Under the pieces are notes generated by a model. That model saw nothing but the letters and a program-made list of their open reading frames with translations. It was not told the DNA's origin and did no database searches. This document shows positions 51,225 through 60,536 of a stretch of 64,000 nucleotides of DNA, piece by piece. The stretch covers positions 558,001 to 622,000 of the forward strand of contig NZ_FOTP01000001.1 of the NCBI RefSeq assembly GCF_900114605.1, read 5' to 3'. Origin of the DNA: Bradyrhizobium sp. NFR13. GTDB lineage: Bacteria > Pseudomonadota > Alphaproteobacteria > Rhizobiales > Xanthobacteraceae. The position numbers and the translations under genes were made by a program. Every line of letters begins with the position of its first letter. Within the stretch, counting starts at the first letter, position 1.

Positions 51225-51848
51225 TCAGTCCGGGCGGGCCATCTCGAACATGGCGTCCTGCTTGATGTGGAAGTAATCGCCGCGACGGCCGGCGCGCAAG
51301 ATCGGACCGGCGAGCGCGGTCTGGTACACGCCATCCACGATCAGGGTCTTGTCGATATGCACGGCAACGACTTCACCCATGGTGAGGAAGGCGTTGGCCG
51401 GGGCACCGTTCGCGCCCTTCAGCTCGATGATCTGGGTCACCTTGCATTCAAAAGCGACGCGGGCTTCGCCGACCCGTGGCACATTGACAAGCTTGCTTGG
51501 CACCGGCGTCAGACCGGCAAGCTCGAATTCATCCACTTCCGGGCCAACACTCGCGGCCGTCGCGTTCATCTGCTTGGCCAGATCCATGGTGGCCAAGTTC
51601 CAGACGAACTCCTTCGTCGCCTGCATGTTGCGGGCGGAGTCCTTGATCCCGATGCTGGAGAAGCCGATCAGCGGCGGGGTGTAATTGAAGGCGTTGAAGA
51701 AGCTGTAGGGCGCCAGATTGACATGGCCATTGGCATCCCGGGAGGAGACCCACCCGATCGGACGCGGACCGATGATGGCATTAAAGGGATCGTGCTTGAG
51801 GCCGTGGCCGTTGACGGGCTCGTAGGAATGCAGATCGAATGCGGTCAC
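51225..51848 (-). CDS. Flavin reductase-like (FMN-binding) protein
   Basis: A 207-aa protein of the DIM6/flavin reductase family. GPRPIGWVSSRDANGHVNLAPYS is the FMN-binding motif (given in part), then SFFNAFNYTPPLIGFS and DSARNMQATKEFVWNLA. These reduce flavin or act as small flavoproteins. It lies 36 bp after the tetR gene on the same strand and may be in the RND operon. Confidence 0.85.
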   Translation of the reverse strand: MTAFDLHSYEPVNGHGLKHDPFNAIIGPRPIGWVSSRDANGHVNLAPYSFFNAFNYTPPLIGFSSIGIKDSARNMQATKEFVWNLATMDLAKQMNATAASVGPEVDEFELAGLTPVPSKLVNVPRVGEARVAFECKVTQIIELKGANGAPANAFLTMGEVVAVHIDKTLIVDGVYQTALAGPILRAGRRGDYFHIKQDAMFEMARPD

Positions 51849-51884
51849 GCGGAAGATCCCCTGAATTGACGTCAGGAAGATCGT

Positions 51885-52484
51885 CTAGCCCCGCGGCGCC
51901 AACCCGGCAAGAACGAAGTCGATCATCTGGTCCAGGGTCGGGCCGGGCTTGGTCGCGCATTGCGCGATCATCTGCGGGTGAAAGAACCGCATCATCGCAG
52001 TGCAAGCGCACATGGCTGCCAATTCGACGTCCGGGGCGTGAAACTCACCCTTGGCAGCACCATCCGCGATGACGCCGCCGATGGTCACGGTGATCCGCTC
52101 CATATGGGCGGTGCAGACGTCCCAACTCTCTTCCATGGCGATGGCGACCATCTCGTGCAGCTTGGCATCGCCAACATAGCGTTCGGCATTCATCTCATGG
52201 ATCGACGTCAGCAGTTCGCGGAGCCGTGCGGCGGCCGGCTGCGGATTTTCAGCAATCGCTCCTGCGGCCTCTTCAACTTCCCCCATCAGCCGCTGCGCCA
52301 CGGCCGAAATGATCGACTTCTTCGAATCGAAGAAGCGATAGACATTGGCCGGCGACATCCGCAGCACCTTGGCGATATCAGCCACGGTGGTCTTCTGGTA
52401 GCCGATTTCACGAAACAGCTTTTCCGCGACCACAACGATGCGGCCTCGCATATCGGCTTCGACGTGTTCAGAAATCAGAGTCAT
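51885..52484 (-). CDS. TetR/AcrR regulator of the RND efflux operon
   Basis: A 199-aa repressor. The HTH is TTVADIAKVLRMSPANVYRFF within residues 32-52, and the C-terminal ligand domain is not distinctive. It follows the RND permease gene by 19 bp, so it is probably part of the operon and represses it through the 36-bp palindrome at 56821-56856. It may also affect the flavin reductase gene downstream. Confidence 0.87.
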   Translation of the reverse strand: MTLISEHVEADMRGRIVVVAEKLFREIGYQKTTVADIAKVLRMSPANVYRFFDSKKSIISAVAQRLMGEVEEAAGAIAENPQPAAARLRELLTSIHEMNAERYVGDAKLHEMVAIAMEESWDVCTAHMERITVTIGGVIADGAAKGEFHAPDVELAAMCACTAMMRFFHPQMIAQCATKPGPTLDQMIDFVLAGLAPRG

Positions 52485-52503
52485 CTCGGATAACAGTCTT
52501 CAG

Positions 52504-55500
52504 CTATTCGGCAGCAAGCGGAAAGGCCTGCTTCTTGTCGTGATGGTGCGGTGCGTGATGATCCACATCCTCACCCGATCCGCGTTCATCCAGGCTCTTG
52601 CGAAACCATAGGGCATAGAGACCCGGGAGATACAACAACGTCAAGAACGTCGCCACAAACAATCCACCCATGATGGTGACCGCCATCGGGCCCCAGAAGG
52701 CCGAGCGCGACAGCGGGATCATCGCCAGAATGGCCGCCAGCGCCGTCAGGATAACCGGACGCGCACGGCGCACGGTCGCCTCGACAATGGCTTCGCGACG
52801 GGTCAGGCCGTGCTGCACGTCGGTTTCGATCTGATCCACCAGAATGACGGCGTTACGCATGATCATGCCCGCCAGCGCGATCAGGCCGAGCAGCGCCACG
52901 AAGCCGAACGGCTTGTTGGCGACGTTCAGGGCCAGTGAGGCGCCGACGATGCCAAGCGGCGCCGTCAGGAACACCAGGATCAGACGCGAGAAGCTCTGCA
53001 ACTGCACCATCAGCAGCGTCAGCATGATGATCATCATCAGCGGAAACAGCACGGCAATCGAGGCATTACCCTTGCTGGATTCCTCCACCGCACCGCCAAT
53101 CTCGATGCGATAGGCCGGCTCCAGGCTGTCGCGGATCTGCTGCAATTGCGGCCAGATCTGGTTGGTGACATCCGGCGGCTGCACGCCATCAATAACGTCA
53201 CCACGCACGGTGATCGCCATGTCGCGGTTGCGGCGCCAGAGGATCGGCTCCTCATGGGCGTATTCGATCTTCGCCACCTGCGACAGCGGCACCGGAACGC
53301 CGTTGCGCGAGATGATGGTAAGATCGCCCACACGGCCGAGATCGAGGCGTTCCGACGGCACGGCACGGGCGACGACGCCAACCTTCTCGATGCCGTCACG
53401 CACGGTGGTGACCGACGCGCCGGAGATCAGCATCGCCAGGGATTGTGACAACTCCTGCGGCGTCAGGCCGAGAGCACGGGCGCGGTCCTGGTCGACCACC
53501 AGCTTGAGGGACGGCGTCTGCTCGTTCCAGTCGAGCTGCGGATCGACCATGTTCTTGTTGGCGCGCATCACCTCGCGCACTCTGTAGGCGATGTCGCGCA
53601 CGGTCGCCGTGTCCGGCCCGATGACGCGGAACTGGACGGGGAAGCCAACCGGCGGACCGAAATTGAACCGATCAACGCGCACGCGGGCTTCCGGCAACTG
53701 GCCCTCGGCCACGGCCTTCTCGATCTTGGCCTTGATGCGCTCACGTGCCTCAACGTCCTTCGACACGATCACGATTTCGGCGAAGGCTTCATTCGGAAGC
53801 TGCGGATTGAGGCCGAGCCAAAAGCGCGGCGAACCGCGGCCCACATAGGCCGTGTAAGTGGAGATGTCCTTATCGTCCTTGAGCAGCTTTTCGGCGTCCT
53901 TGACGGCCTTTTCGGTGACGCCGAACGCCGTGCCTTCCGGCAAGCGAAGCTGGAAGAACAGTTCGGGGCGCTCCGACAGCGGGAAGAACTGCTGCTGGAC
54001 GTGGCCGAAGCCGACGATGGCGGCGACGAAGATACCGACAGTGGCAGCCACGACCTTGATACGGTGCGTGACGCACCACTGCACCACGCTGCGGAGACCG
54101 CGATAGATACGTGTCTCGTAAACCGCATGCGGGTCGTGATGGGCGCTACCGTGCGCGGCGAGGTTCGGCAGCAGCTTGACGCCGATATACGGTGTGAAAA
54201 TCACCGCCACGAACCAAGAGGCGATCAGCGCAATCGCGACCACCCAGAAGATGCCGCCGGCATATTCGCCGACGGCGGAATTGGCGAAACCGATCGGCAG
54301 GAAGCCGACAGCCGTGATCAGCGTGCCCGTGAGCATCGGAAACGCTGTGGACTCCCAGGCGAAAGACGCCGCGCGCACGCGGTCCCAGCCCTGCTCCATC
54401 TTCACCACCATCATCTCGACCGCGATGATCGCGTCGTCGACCAAGAGGCCGAGCGCGATGATCAGCGCGCCGAGCGTGATGCGATGCAGGTCCATACCCA
54501 TCGCATTCATGACCATGAAGACGATACCGAGCACCAGCGGGACCGACAGCGCCACCACGATTCCGGTACGCCAGCCAAGCGCCAGGAAGCTGACGAAGAG
54601 CACGATCGCGAGCGCCTCAATGAACGAGTGCGTGAACTCGCCGACGGCATGTTCGACCACCAGCGGCTGGTCAGCGATCTGTTCGACATTGATGCCCTGC
54701 GGCACAGCGACCATGAACTCGTTCTTGGCCTTTTCGACGTCCTTGCCGAGTTCGAGAATGTTGGCGCCATTGGCCGTCACCACGCCGATACCAAGTGCGT
54801 ATTGGCCCTTCTGCCGGACCTTGAAATCCGGCGGATCGACGAAGCCATGGCTCACCGTCGCAATATCGCCGAGGCGGAACGTGCGCCCGTTACTCTCGAC
54901 CGGCGTTTCCGCGACGGTCTTGGCACCATCAAGTGCACCGGTGACACGCAGCGGCACGCGCTGCGACGAGGTTTCTACGGTGCCCGCCGGCTGAATCGCG
55001 TTCTGCTTGGCGAGCGAGTCGAACAGCGTCTGCGGCGTGATGCCGAGCGTTGCCAGTTTGGCGTGGGAGAATTCGACGAAAATGCGCTCGTCCTGGGTGC
55101 CGTAGAGATTGACCTTGGTGACACCCTTCACCTTCAGCAGGCGCTGGCGCAGGCCTTCAGCGACCACCTTCAACTGTTTGAAATCGGCGCCGTCCCCGGT
55201 CATCATGTAAAGGATGGAATCGACGTCGCTGAATTCGTCATTGACCGTCGGCCCAATCAGATTAGTGGGCAGGCTACCCTGCACGTCGGCGAGCTTTTTG
55301 CGCAGCAGATAGAACAGGAACGGTACTTCCTTGGCGGGCGCGTTATCCCTGAACGTGACCTGCAGCGCCGTGAAGTTCGGCTTCGAATAGGTCTGCACCT
55401 TGTCGAAGTAAGGCAGTTCCTGCATCTTTTTCTCGATGGGATCTGCAACCTGCTCCTGCATTTCCTTGGCCGTCGCTCCCGGCCAGATCGCCGTGACGTT

Positions 55501-55644
55501 GACGACCTTCACCGTGAAGGACGGATCTTCGGCGCGGCCCAGCTTCTCGTATGAGAAGAAGCCGCCGACGCCGAGCGCAATAATCAGAAACAGGATCAGC
55601 GCGGGATGAGCGACGGCCCAGGCGGAGAGGTTGAAGCGATGCAT
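52504..55644 (-). CDS. RND efflux transporter permease subunit
   Basis: Inner-membrane proton-driven pump of 1,046 aa with the usual 12 spans and two large periplasmic loops. The proton-relay residues are in GLLVDDAIIAVEMM (span 4). RAEDPSFTVKVV and WPGATAKEMQEQV mark the N-terminal porter domain. It belongs to the AcrB/HAE-like branch. It works with the adaptor encoded 26 bp upstream. No outer-membrane channel gene is in the window. Substrate not known. Confidence 0.93.
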   Translation of the reverse strand: MHRFNLSAWAVAHPALILFLIIALGVGGFFSYEKLGRAEDPSFTVKVVNVTAIWPGATAKEMQEQVADPIEKKMQELPYFDKVQTYSKPNFTALQVTFRDNAPAKEVPFLFYLLRKKLADVQGSLPTNLIGPTVNDEFSDVDSILYMMTGDGADFKQLKVVAEGLRQRLLKVKGVTKVNLYGTQDERIFVEFSHAKLATLGITPQTLFDSLAKQNAIQPAGTVETSSQRVPLRVTGALDGAKTVAETPVESNGRTFRLGDIATVSHGFVDPPDFKVRQKGQYALGIGVVTANGANILELGKDVEKAKNEFMVAVPQGINVEQIADQPLVVEHAVGEFTHSFIEALAIVLFVSFLALGWRTGIVVALSVPLVLGIVFMVMNAMGMDLHRITLGALIIALGLLVDDAIIAVEMMVVKMEQGWDRVRAASFAWESTAFPMLTGTLITAVGFLPIGFANSAVGEYAGGIFWVVAIALIASWFVAVIFTPYIGVKLLPNLAAHGSAHHDPHAVYETRIYRGLRSVVQWCVTHRIKVVAATVGIFVAAIVGFGHVQQQFFPLSERPELFFQLRLPEGTAFGVTEKAVKDAEKLLKDDKDISTYTAYVGRGSPRFWLGLNPQLPNEAFAEIVIVSKDVEARERIKAKIEKAVAEGQLPEARVRVDRFNFGPPVGFPVQFRVIGPDTATVRDIAYRVREVMRANKNMVDPQLDWNEQTPSLKLVVDQDRARALGLTPQELSQSLAMLISGASVTTVRDGIEKVGVVARAVPSERLDLGRVGDLTIISRNGVPVPLSQVAKIEYAHEEPILWRRNRDMAITVRGDVIDGVQPPDVTNQIWPQLQQIRDSLEPAYRIEIGGAVEESSKGNASIAVLFPLMMIIMLTLLMVQLQSFSRLILVFLTAPLGIVGASLALNVANKPFGFVALLGLIALAGMIMRNAVILVDQIETDVQHGLTRREAIVEATVRRARPVILTALAAILAMIPLSRSAFWGPMAVTIMGGLFVATFLTLLYLPGLYALWFRKSLDERGSGEDVDHHAPHHHDKKQAFPLAAE

Positions 55645-55670
55645 CGGCTTCGTCCTTTGAATGCGAGCGC

Positions 55671-56777
55671 TTAAAATGACAATGCGGAGACGACGTGAAC
55701 CTTCAGCGCTGGGTCGAGCTTCTGTACGCCCAGCGTCACGATCTTGGCACCTTCATCGACGCCACCTGAGATGATGACGTCGTTGCTCTCATAGGACTTC
55801 ACCTTGACCGGCTGCAGCGCGACCTCACCCGAGGCGCTTACGACGTAAAGCGACGGGTTGTTGCCCTGGCTGAACAGTGCCGAGAGCGGCACGCGCGCAA
55901 CGCTCTCGGTGGCGGGATCGGAGAGCGTCAGCGTCGCCGTCATGCCGAGCGACACCTTGTCGTCGGCCTCGGGCAGCGAGAACTTGGCGAGATAGGTGCG
56001 CGTCGCGGTGTCGGCATTGGGCGCGAGTTCACGCAGCTTGGCAGCATATTGCTTGCCGGGCTCGGACCACAGCGTCACGCTGGCGTTGCCTTCCTTGGCA
56101 CGGCCAACCAGCGTTTCCGGAACGGAGACGACCGCCTCCTTCTCGCCGAAACGGGCGACACGTATGGCGGCCTGGCCGGCGGCCACGACCTGGCCCGCAT
56201 CGACCAGCGTTGCCGTGACGACACCGCGGGTATCAGCGATCAGCGTTGCATAAGAGAGGCTGTTCTTGGTGAGCTCGACCGAGCGCTCGGCGCGGTTGAG
56301 GCGGGCACGGGCTTCATCGCCAGCGGCCTTGGCCTGATCGAGCTGTGCCTGAGTGGACCAGCCCTTGCTGCGCAGTTCGGTAGCGCGGCCTTCGGCGGCG
56401 CTGGCATTGGCCAGTACACCGGTGGAGGCATTAAGTTCGGCGACGGCCTGCTCGGCCTGCAGCTTCAGATCGACTTCATCGAGGGTGGCCAGCGGCTGAC
56501 CGATCTCGACGGTCTGGCCGACCTCCACGAGACGCTTGGCGACCTTGCCGGTGACCCGGAAGCCCATATCGGTCTCGATCCGCGGGCGGATGGTGCCAAC
56601 AAAACTGCGCTGCGGCGATTCCGGCTCGTAATGCACGGTCGCGACCAGTACCGGGCGGGTCGGCTTTGCTTCCGCCTCGGTTTTCTTGCCGCATCCGGCC
56701 AGAGCAAGTGCCGGGATCAGTAAAAGCGCGGCGGCGAATGGCTTGCGGAAAGCGCTGACATGGGTGTGGCCGGGCAT
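55671..56777 (-). CDS. RND efflux periplasmic adaptor lipoprotein
   Basis: Membrane-fusion protein of 368 aa. The lipobox LALAGC follows a hydrophobic signal, so it is anchored to a membrane by lipid. GTIRPRIETDMGFRVTGKVA is the lipoyl-like half, then a coiled-coil hairpin (LQAEQAVAELNASTG onwards), the second lipoyl half and a beta-barrel domain. It bridges the pump and an outer-membrane channel. The ATG at 56777 follows a GTG. First gene of the operon. Confidence 0.92.
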   Translation of the reverse strand: MPGHTHVSAFRKPFAAALLLIPALALAGCGKKTEAEAKPTRPVLVATVHYEPESPQRSFVGTIRPRIETDMGFRVTGKVAKRLVEVGQTVEIGQPLATLDEVDLKLQAEQAVAELNASTGVLANASAAEGRATELRSKGWSTQAQLDQAKAAGDEARARLNRAERSVELTKNSLSYATLIADTRGVVTATLVDAGQVVAAGQAAIRVARFGEKEAVVSVPETLVGRAKEGNASVTLWSEPGKQYAAKLRELAPNADTATRTYLAKFSLPEADDKVSLGMTATLTLSDPATESVARVPLSALFSQGNNPSLYVVSASGEVALQPVKVKSYESNDVIISGGVDEGAKIVTLGVQKLDPALKVHVVSALSF

Positions 56778-56820
56778 CACGAGGCGTCCTTCGAATGACT
56801 GTTCGAAGGGAACTTAGGTC

Positions 56821-56856
56821 TGATCACTGACGAATGTCAATATTCGTCAGTGATCA
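56821..56856. promoter_or_regulatory. Perfect 15-bp inverted repeat, TetR operator with embedded -35
   Basis: TGATCACTGACGAAT (56821-56835) and ATTCGTCAGTGATCA (56842-56856) are perfect inverted copies with a 6-base centre. On the gene strand the centre contains TTGACA (56835-56840), a consensus -35. It lies 44-79 bp upstream of the adaptor start. A TetR dimer pair on this site would block the promoter. Confidence 0.65.
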
Positions 56857-56890
56857 CAATTTCGCCAGATTGCCGCAACGCATCCCTGCC

Positions 56891-58237
56891 TTATTTTGCC
56901 CGCGCCGGTTTGCCGGCAGCAGTGAACTCGGTTGCCGTCCCGTGATTGCCGACCAGCACGAGAATGCCGGCTACCAGCGGCATGGCCGCCAGGACCAGAA
57001 GCCCGGTCGAGGTACTGCCCGTCAGCTCCTTGACCCAGCCGATCAGATAGGGACCGCCGAAGCCAGCGAGGTTGCCGATCGAATTGATCAGCGCGATGGC
57101 GCCAGCAGCGGCGGTGCCGCTCAGCCACGCAGTCGGCAACGTCCAGAACAAGGCAAACGTGCAGAACACGCCGATTGCCGCGACCGTCAGCGCGACCATG
57201 GTCAGCGTTGGATTGGTGGAAATGCCGGACAGTGCGAGCGCCACGGCGGTCAGCAACAGCGGCAGACCGACATGCCAAACGCGCTCGCGGGTCCGATCGG
57301 AATGCTGCGCCCACAACACCATGGCGATGGAGCCGAACAAATAGGGGATCGCGGTGACAAAGCCGGTCTGCAGATTGGTGAAGCCGAACGCCTTCACGAT
57401 CTGCGGCAGCCAGAACTGCATGCCATAGAGCGCGCCAACGAAGCCGAAATAGATCACGCTCAGCATCAGAACCTTCGGTGACGACAGCGCCTGCCCCAGC
57501 GTCATGCCGTGGGCGCTCTCCTTGGCGAGGCGCTCGGCTTCAAGCTTGTCGGACAGCCACATCTTCTGGTCGGGCGTCAGCCATTCGGCTTTTTCAGGCT
57601 TGTCGGTGAGATAGAACCAGGTGACGACGCCGAGAATGACCGACGGAATGCCTTCGATAATGAACAGCCACTGCCAGCCCCTCAGGCCCATGACACCGTC
57701 GAGCCCCAGCAGCATGCCGGAGATCGGCGCGCCGATGACGGTGGAGACGGGAACCGCGATGGCAAAAGCGGCGAGGAAGCGCGCGCGATATTCGGCCGGG
57801 TACCAGTAAGTCAGATAGAGAATGATACCGGGGAAGAAACCAGCCTCGGCGACACCGAGCAGGAAGCGCAGCGTGTAGAAGCTCCACGGGCCACTGACGA
57901 TCGCCATCAGCGCAGAGAGGATGCCCCAACTCACCATGATGCGAGCGATCCAGCGACTGGCACCGAATTTCTCCAGCGCGATATTGCTGGGAACCTCAAA
58001 AATGAAATAGCCGATGAAGAAGATGCCCGCGCCCCATGCGAAGACCGTCGGCGAGAAATTCAGTTCGGCATTCATGGTGAGTGCTGCGAAGCCGAGATTG
58101 ACCCGGTCGAGATAGGCCAGGAAATAAGCCAGCACCAGAAACGGGATCAGCCGCCAGGAAATGGCGCGGATGGTCGAGGTTTCGATGTCGGATTTTGCGC
58201 TGCGCGTGGCGCGCGCGCCGACGGCGGTCTGGCTCAT
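56891..58237 (-). CDS. MFS transporter, anion:cation symporter type
   Basis: A 448-aa transporter with 12 spans. DRVNLGFAALTMNAEL and YLTYWYPAEYRARFLA are typical of the ACS family, which takes up organic acids (for example phthalate, glucarate, tartrate). WYP and GWQWLFIIEGIPSV are also present. It is followed by the RND operon promoter region and preceded by a divergently placed space to the TetR gene at 58368. Substrate unknown. Confidence 0.9.
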   Translation of the reverse strand: MSQTAVGARATRSAKSDIETSTIRAISWRLIPFLVLAYFLAYLDRVNLGFAALTMNAELNFSPTVFAWGAGIFFIGYFIFEVPSNIALEKFGASRWIARIMVSWGILSALMAIVSGPWSFYTLRFLLGVAEAGFFPGIILYLTYWYPAEYRARFLAAFAIAVPVSTVIGAPISGMLLGLDGVMGLRGWQWLFIIEGIPSVILGVVTWFYLTDKPEKAEWLTPDQKMWLSDKLEAERLAKESAHGMTLGQALSSPKVLMLSVIYFGFVGALYGMQFWLPQIVKAFGFTNLQTGFVTAIPYLFGSIAMVLWAQHSDRTRERVWHVGLPLLLTAVALALSGISTNPTLTMVALTVAAIGVFCTFALFWTLPTAWLSGTAAAGAIALINSIGNLAGFGGPYLIGWVKELTGSTSTGLLVLAAMPLVAGILVLVGNHGTATEFTAAGKPARAK

Positions 58238-58350
58238 GGTTCACTCCCGGCGATGTATTGTCGGCGACGGCCTCTGCGGGCCGCGCTGTCATGTCGCACG
58301 GTTTAGCGAAAGAGCCGGGGAGCGGCAATGTCTGTGCAAAGCAGCAATCA

Positions 58351-58370
58351 GCTGAGCTCAGCTCAGCTCA
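58351..58370. repeat. Pentanucleotide repeat at the tetR stop codon
   Basis: GCTGA followed by GCTCA three times (58356-58370). The last TCA is the reverse-strand stop codon of the TetR gene. Loss or gain of one unit would shift the end of the protein. Confidence 0.7.
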
Positions 58371-58949
58371 GCGCAGCACCTGCGTGAACAGCACCTGCGC
58401 AAAGCGCTCGATCGGCGCCGGGCTGCGCTCGGCTTTCGACAGCAGGTTGGCCCCCTGCAGCGACGAGACGATGAAACCCGCAACCTCCGCGCACTCGAAG
58501 TCGGCCGGCAGCTCGCCAGCTTTCACCGCAGAGGTCAGGCATTCGGCAATACTCTGCTGAACATCGGCAAAAATCGTCACCAGCCGGTCGCGAATAAGAT
58601 CGCTGTGGTCGCTCGCTTCGGCCGTGAAATTGCCGAACAGGCAACCATTGCACATCTGGTCTTCGGTCAGCCGGGCGATGTTGGCATCGATATAGGCGCG
58701 CAGCCGCGCCAGCGGTGACAGGCCCTCATTGCGCAGCGTCTGCGCCATCAACTCGCGGCCTTTCGCGAAATAGAGATCGATGATCTCGAGGCCGAATTCT
58801 TCCTTGGAGGTGAAGTGATTGGTGAAGGTGCCCTGCGGTACGCCGGCGGCATGCACGATGTCGCGGACGCTGGCCCCCGCATAGCCGCGCGCATGCACGA
58901 CCTTCAGTCCTGCGGTGAGAATCCTGTCGCGATTCGAGAGCTTCGCCAT
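58368..58949 (-). CDS. TetR/AcrR-family regulator
   Basis: A 193-aa regulator. The HTH is ASVRDIVHAAGVPQGTFTNH at about 26-45, followed by FTSKEEFGLEIIDLYF. It resembles the TetR group with a TetR_C_6-like ligand domain (MCNGCLFGNFTAEASDHSD). Its targets are unclear; the MFS gene downstream is the likely one. The stop codon lies in a 5-base repeat. Confidence 0.87.
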   Translation of the reverse strand: MAKLSNRDRILTAGLKVVHARGYAGASVRDIVHAAGVPQGTFTNHFTSKEEFGLEIIDLYFAKGRELMAQTLRNEGLSPLARLRAYIDANIARLTEDQMCNGCLFGNFTAEASDHSDLIRDRLVTIFADVQQSIAECLTSAVKAGELPADFECAEVAGFIVSSLQGANLLSKAERSPAPIERFAQVLFTQVLR

Positions 58950-59043
58950 AGCCTTAATATGGCTGCGCCGGACGCCGGATCAAGCGACCGCCACGCATAG
59001 CCGCAAGGCGTTCAGCCCCTTTTTGCTACTCTGGCCTTTGGGT

Positions 59044-60297
59044 CTAGCCCGGCCCGTAGCGCCGGGCCGCCTCGACGGTCAGGCCCTTGCCGACGGCCCC
59101 GAACGTATCGCCATCGATGGCCCGCGCGACCGGTAGCGCCGCCGTGATCGCCTTGCGGACATGAGCGAGCTGCACCGAACCGCCGGTCAGGAACACCGCA
59201 TCGATCGCTTCAGGCTTCAGCCCGGCCTGGGACAGGCAAATCTTGATCCGCGCGGTGATCCGATCGGCGAGCAACTGGGTATGGCTGACGAGTTCCTTGC
59301 GGACGACGCCCGCGGCAAGGCCCGGCTCGATCCAGTCCAGCGCGATGCTCGACTTCGGCTTGTCGGACAGACCGATCTTAGCGCCCTCGACTTCCATCGC
59401 CAGCGTATGGCCGCGTTGTTCGTCCAGTACACGCACGAGGCGGTCCAGCAGCTCCGGCTGCTGCGCCTCGTAACGCACCTGCTTCACCTCGTTCATGACC
59501 TTGGAATCGTACATCCGGTTGATGCTCGACCAGGTCGCCAGATCGTGGAAATAGCCCGACGGAACATCGAGGCCCGCGCGCTTCATCGCCGAACGATAGC
59601 CGAGGAGCGGCATGATCACGCCGAGACTGAGATGTCGGTCGAAATCGGTACCGCCGATCCGCACGCCGTCATTGGCGAGGATGTCGTCCTTGCGGTCGGC
59701 ATGACGATGCCGCTCGGGCGACAGCCGTACGATGGAGAAATCCGACGTGCCGCCGCCGATATCGGCGATCAGCGCGATCTCCTCCGAATTGATCTGGCGC
59801 TCGTAATCCAGCGCCGCGGCAATCGGCTCGAACTGGAACGTGACGTCCTCGAAGCCGACGTCTTTCGCGATGGTGCGTAACGTGTCTTCGGCCCTGGCAT
59901 CACCGGCCGGATTGTCATCTACGAAATGCACGGGCCGGCCGTGCACGACCTTGCGGAGTTCCAACCCCGTGGCAGCTTCCGCACGTCGCTTCACCGCACC
60001 GAGATAATAGGCGATGACATTGCGAAAGCTGACGCGCTCGCGGCCGACGCGTGTCGTCTCGTCGATCAGCGAGGTGCCGAGCACGGATTTGAGACTGCGC
60101 ATCAGGCGGCCAGGTGCGCCCTCGACATAGGCTTCGATCGCCTTGCGGCCGATGAAGGCGCCAGTATCGGCCTTGTAAAAGATCGCACTCGGAATTGTGA
60201 CATGATGGTCTTCGAGCGCCGCCAGCACCGGAACATCATTGATGACCGTGCCGAGCGTCGTGTTCGACGTGCCAAAATCCAGACCACAAACCGACAT
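59044..60297 (-). CDS. Short Hsp70-family protein (YegD-like)
   Basis: A 417-aa ATPase with the Hsp70/actin fold but without the substrate-binding domain of DnaK. The phosphate motifs GLDFGTSNTTLG and IADIGGGTSDFSI, and the adenosine motif VFLTGGSVQLAHVRK, are intact. This matches YegD, whose role is unknown. The ATG at 60297 has GGAG 7 bases upstream; a frame from 60342 is rejected. It is divergent from tex. Confidence 0.88.
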   Translation of the reverse strand: MSVCGLDFGTSNTTLGTVINDVPVLAALEDHHVTIPSAIFYKADTGAFIGRKAIEAYVEGAPGRLMRSLKSVLGTSLIDETTRVGRERVSFRNVIAYYLGAVKRRAEAATGLELRKVVHGRPVHFVDDNPAGDARAEDTLRTIAKDVGFEDVTFQFEPIAAALDYERQINSEEIALIADIGGGTSDFSIVRLSPERHRHADRKDDILANDGVRIGGTDFDRHLSLGVIMPLLGYRSAMKRAGLDVPSGYFHDLATWSSINRMYDSKVMNEVKQVRYEAQQPELLDRLVRVLDEQRGHTLAMEVEGAKIGLSDKPKSSIALDWIEPGLAAGVVRKELVSHTQLLADRITARIKICLSQAGLKPEAIDAVFLTGGSVQLAHVRKAITAALPVARAIDGDTFGAVGKGLTVEAARRYGPG

Positions 60298-60536
60298 TTC
60301 CGCTCCCGAAAGGAACGTCCGTCTACACAGTTCGCAAGCCACGATCCAGCGTTATATTTTTGCACAGCCGCACTGTCCGAAAGCGCTTAAAACACTGGAA
60401 TTTTCGAAGCAAAACAACGCGATCCACGGAACAATCGACTACATGCAGCAGGGTTGATGAATCGTGCGGCATCGGTCCATAAGCGTTTTGCGACGGCGGT
60501 ATGACCCGCCATGGAATTTCGAAGGAACCTCTACGC

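Noticed and set aside
54001-55554. Open frame of 517 codons on the + strand
   Set aside because: Antisense to the RND permease gene; translation is Asp/Arg/His-rich and without motifs.
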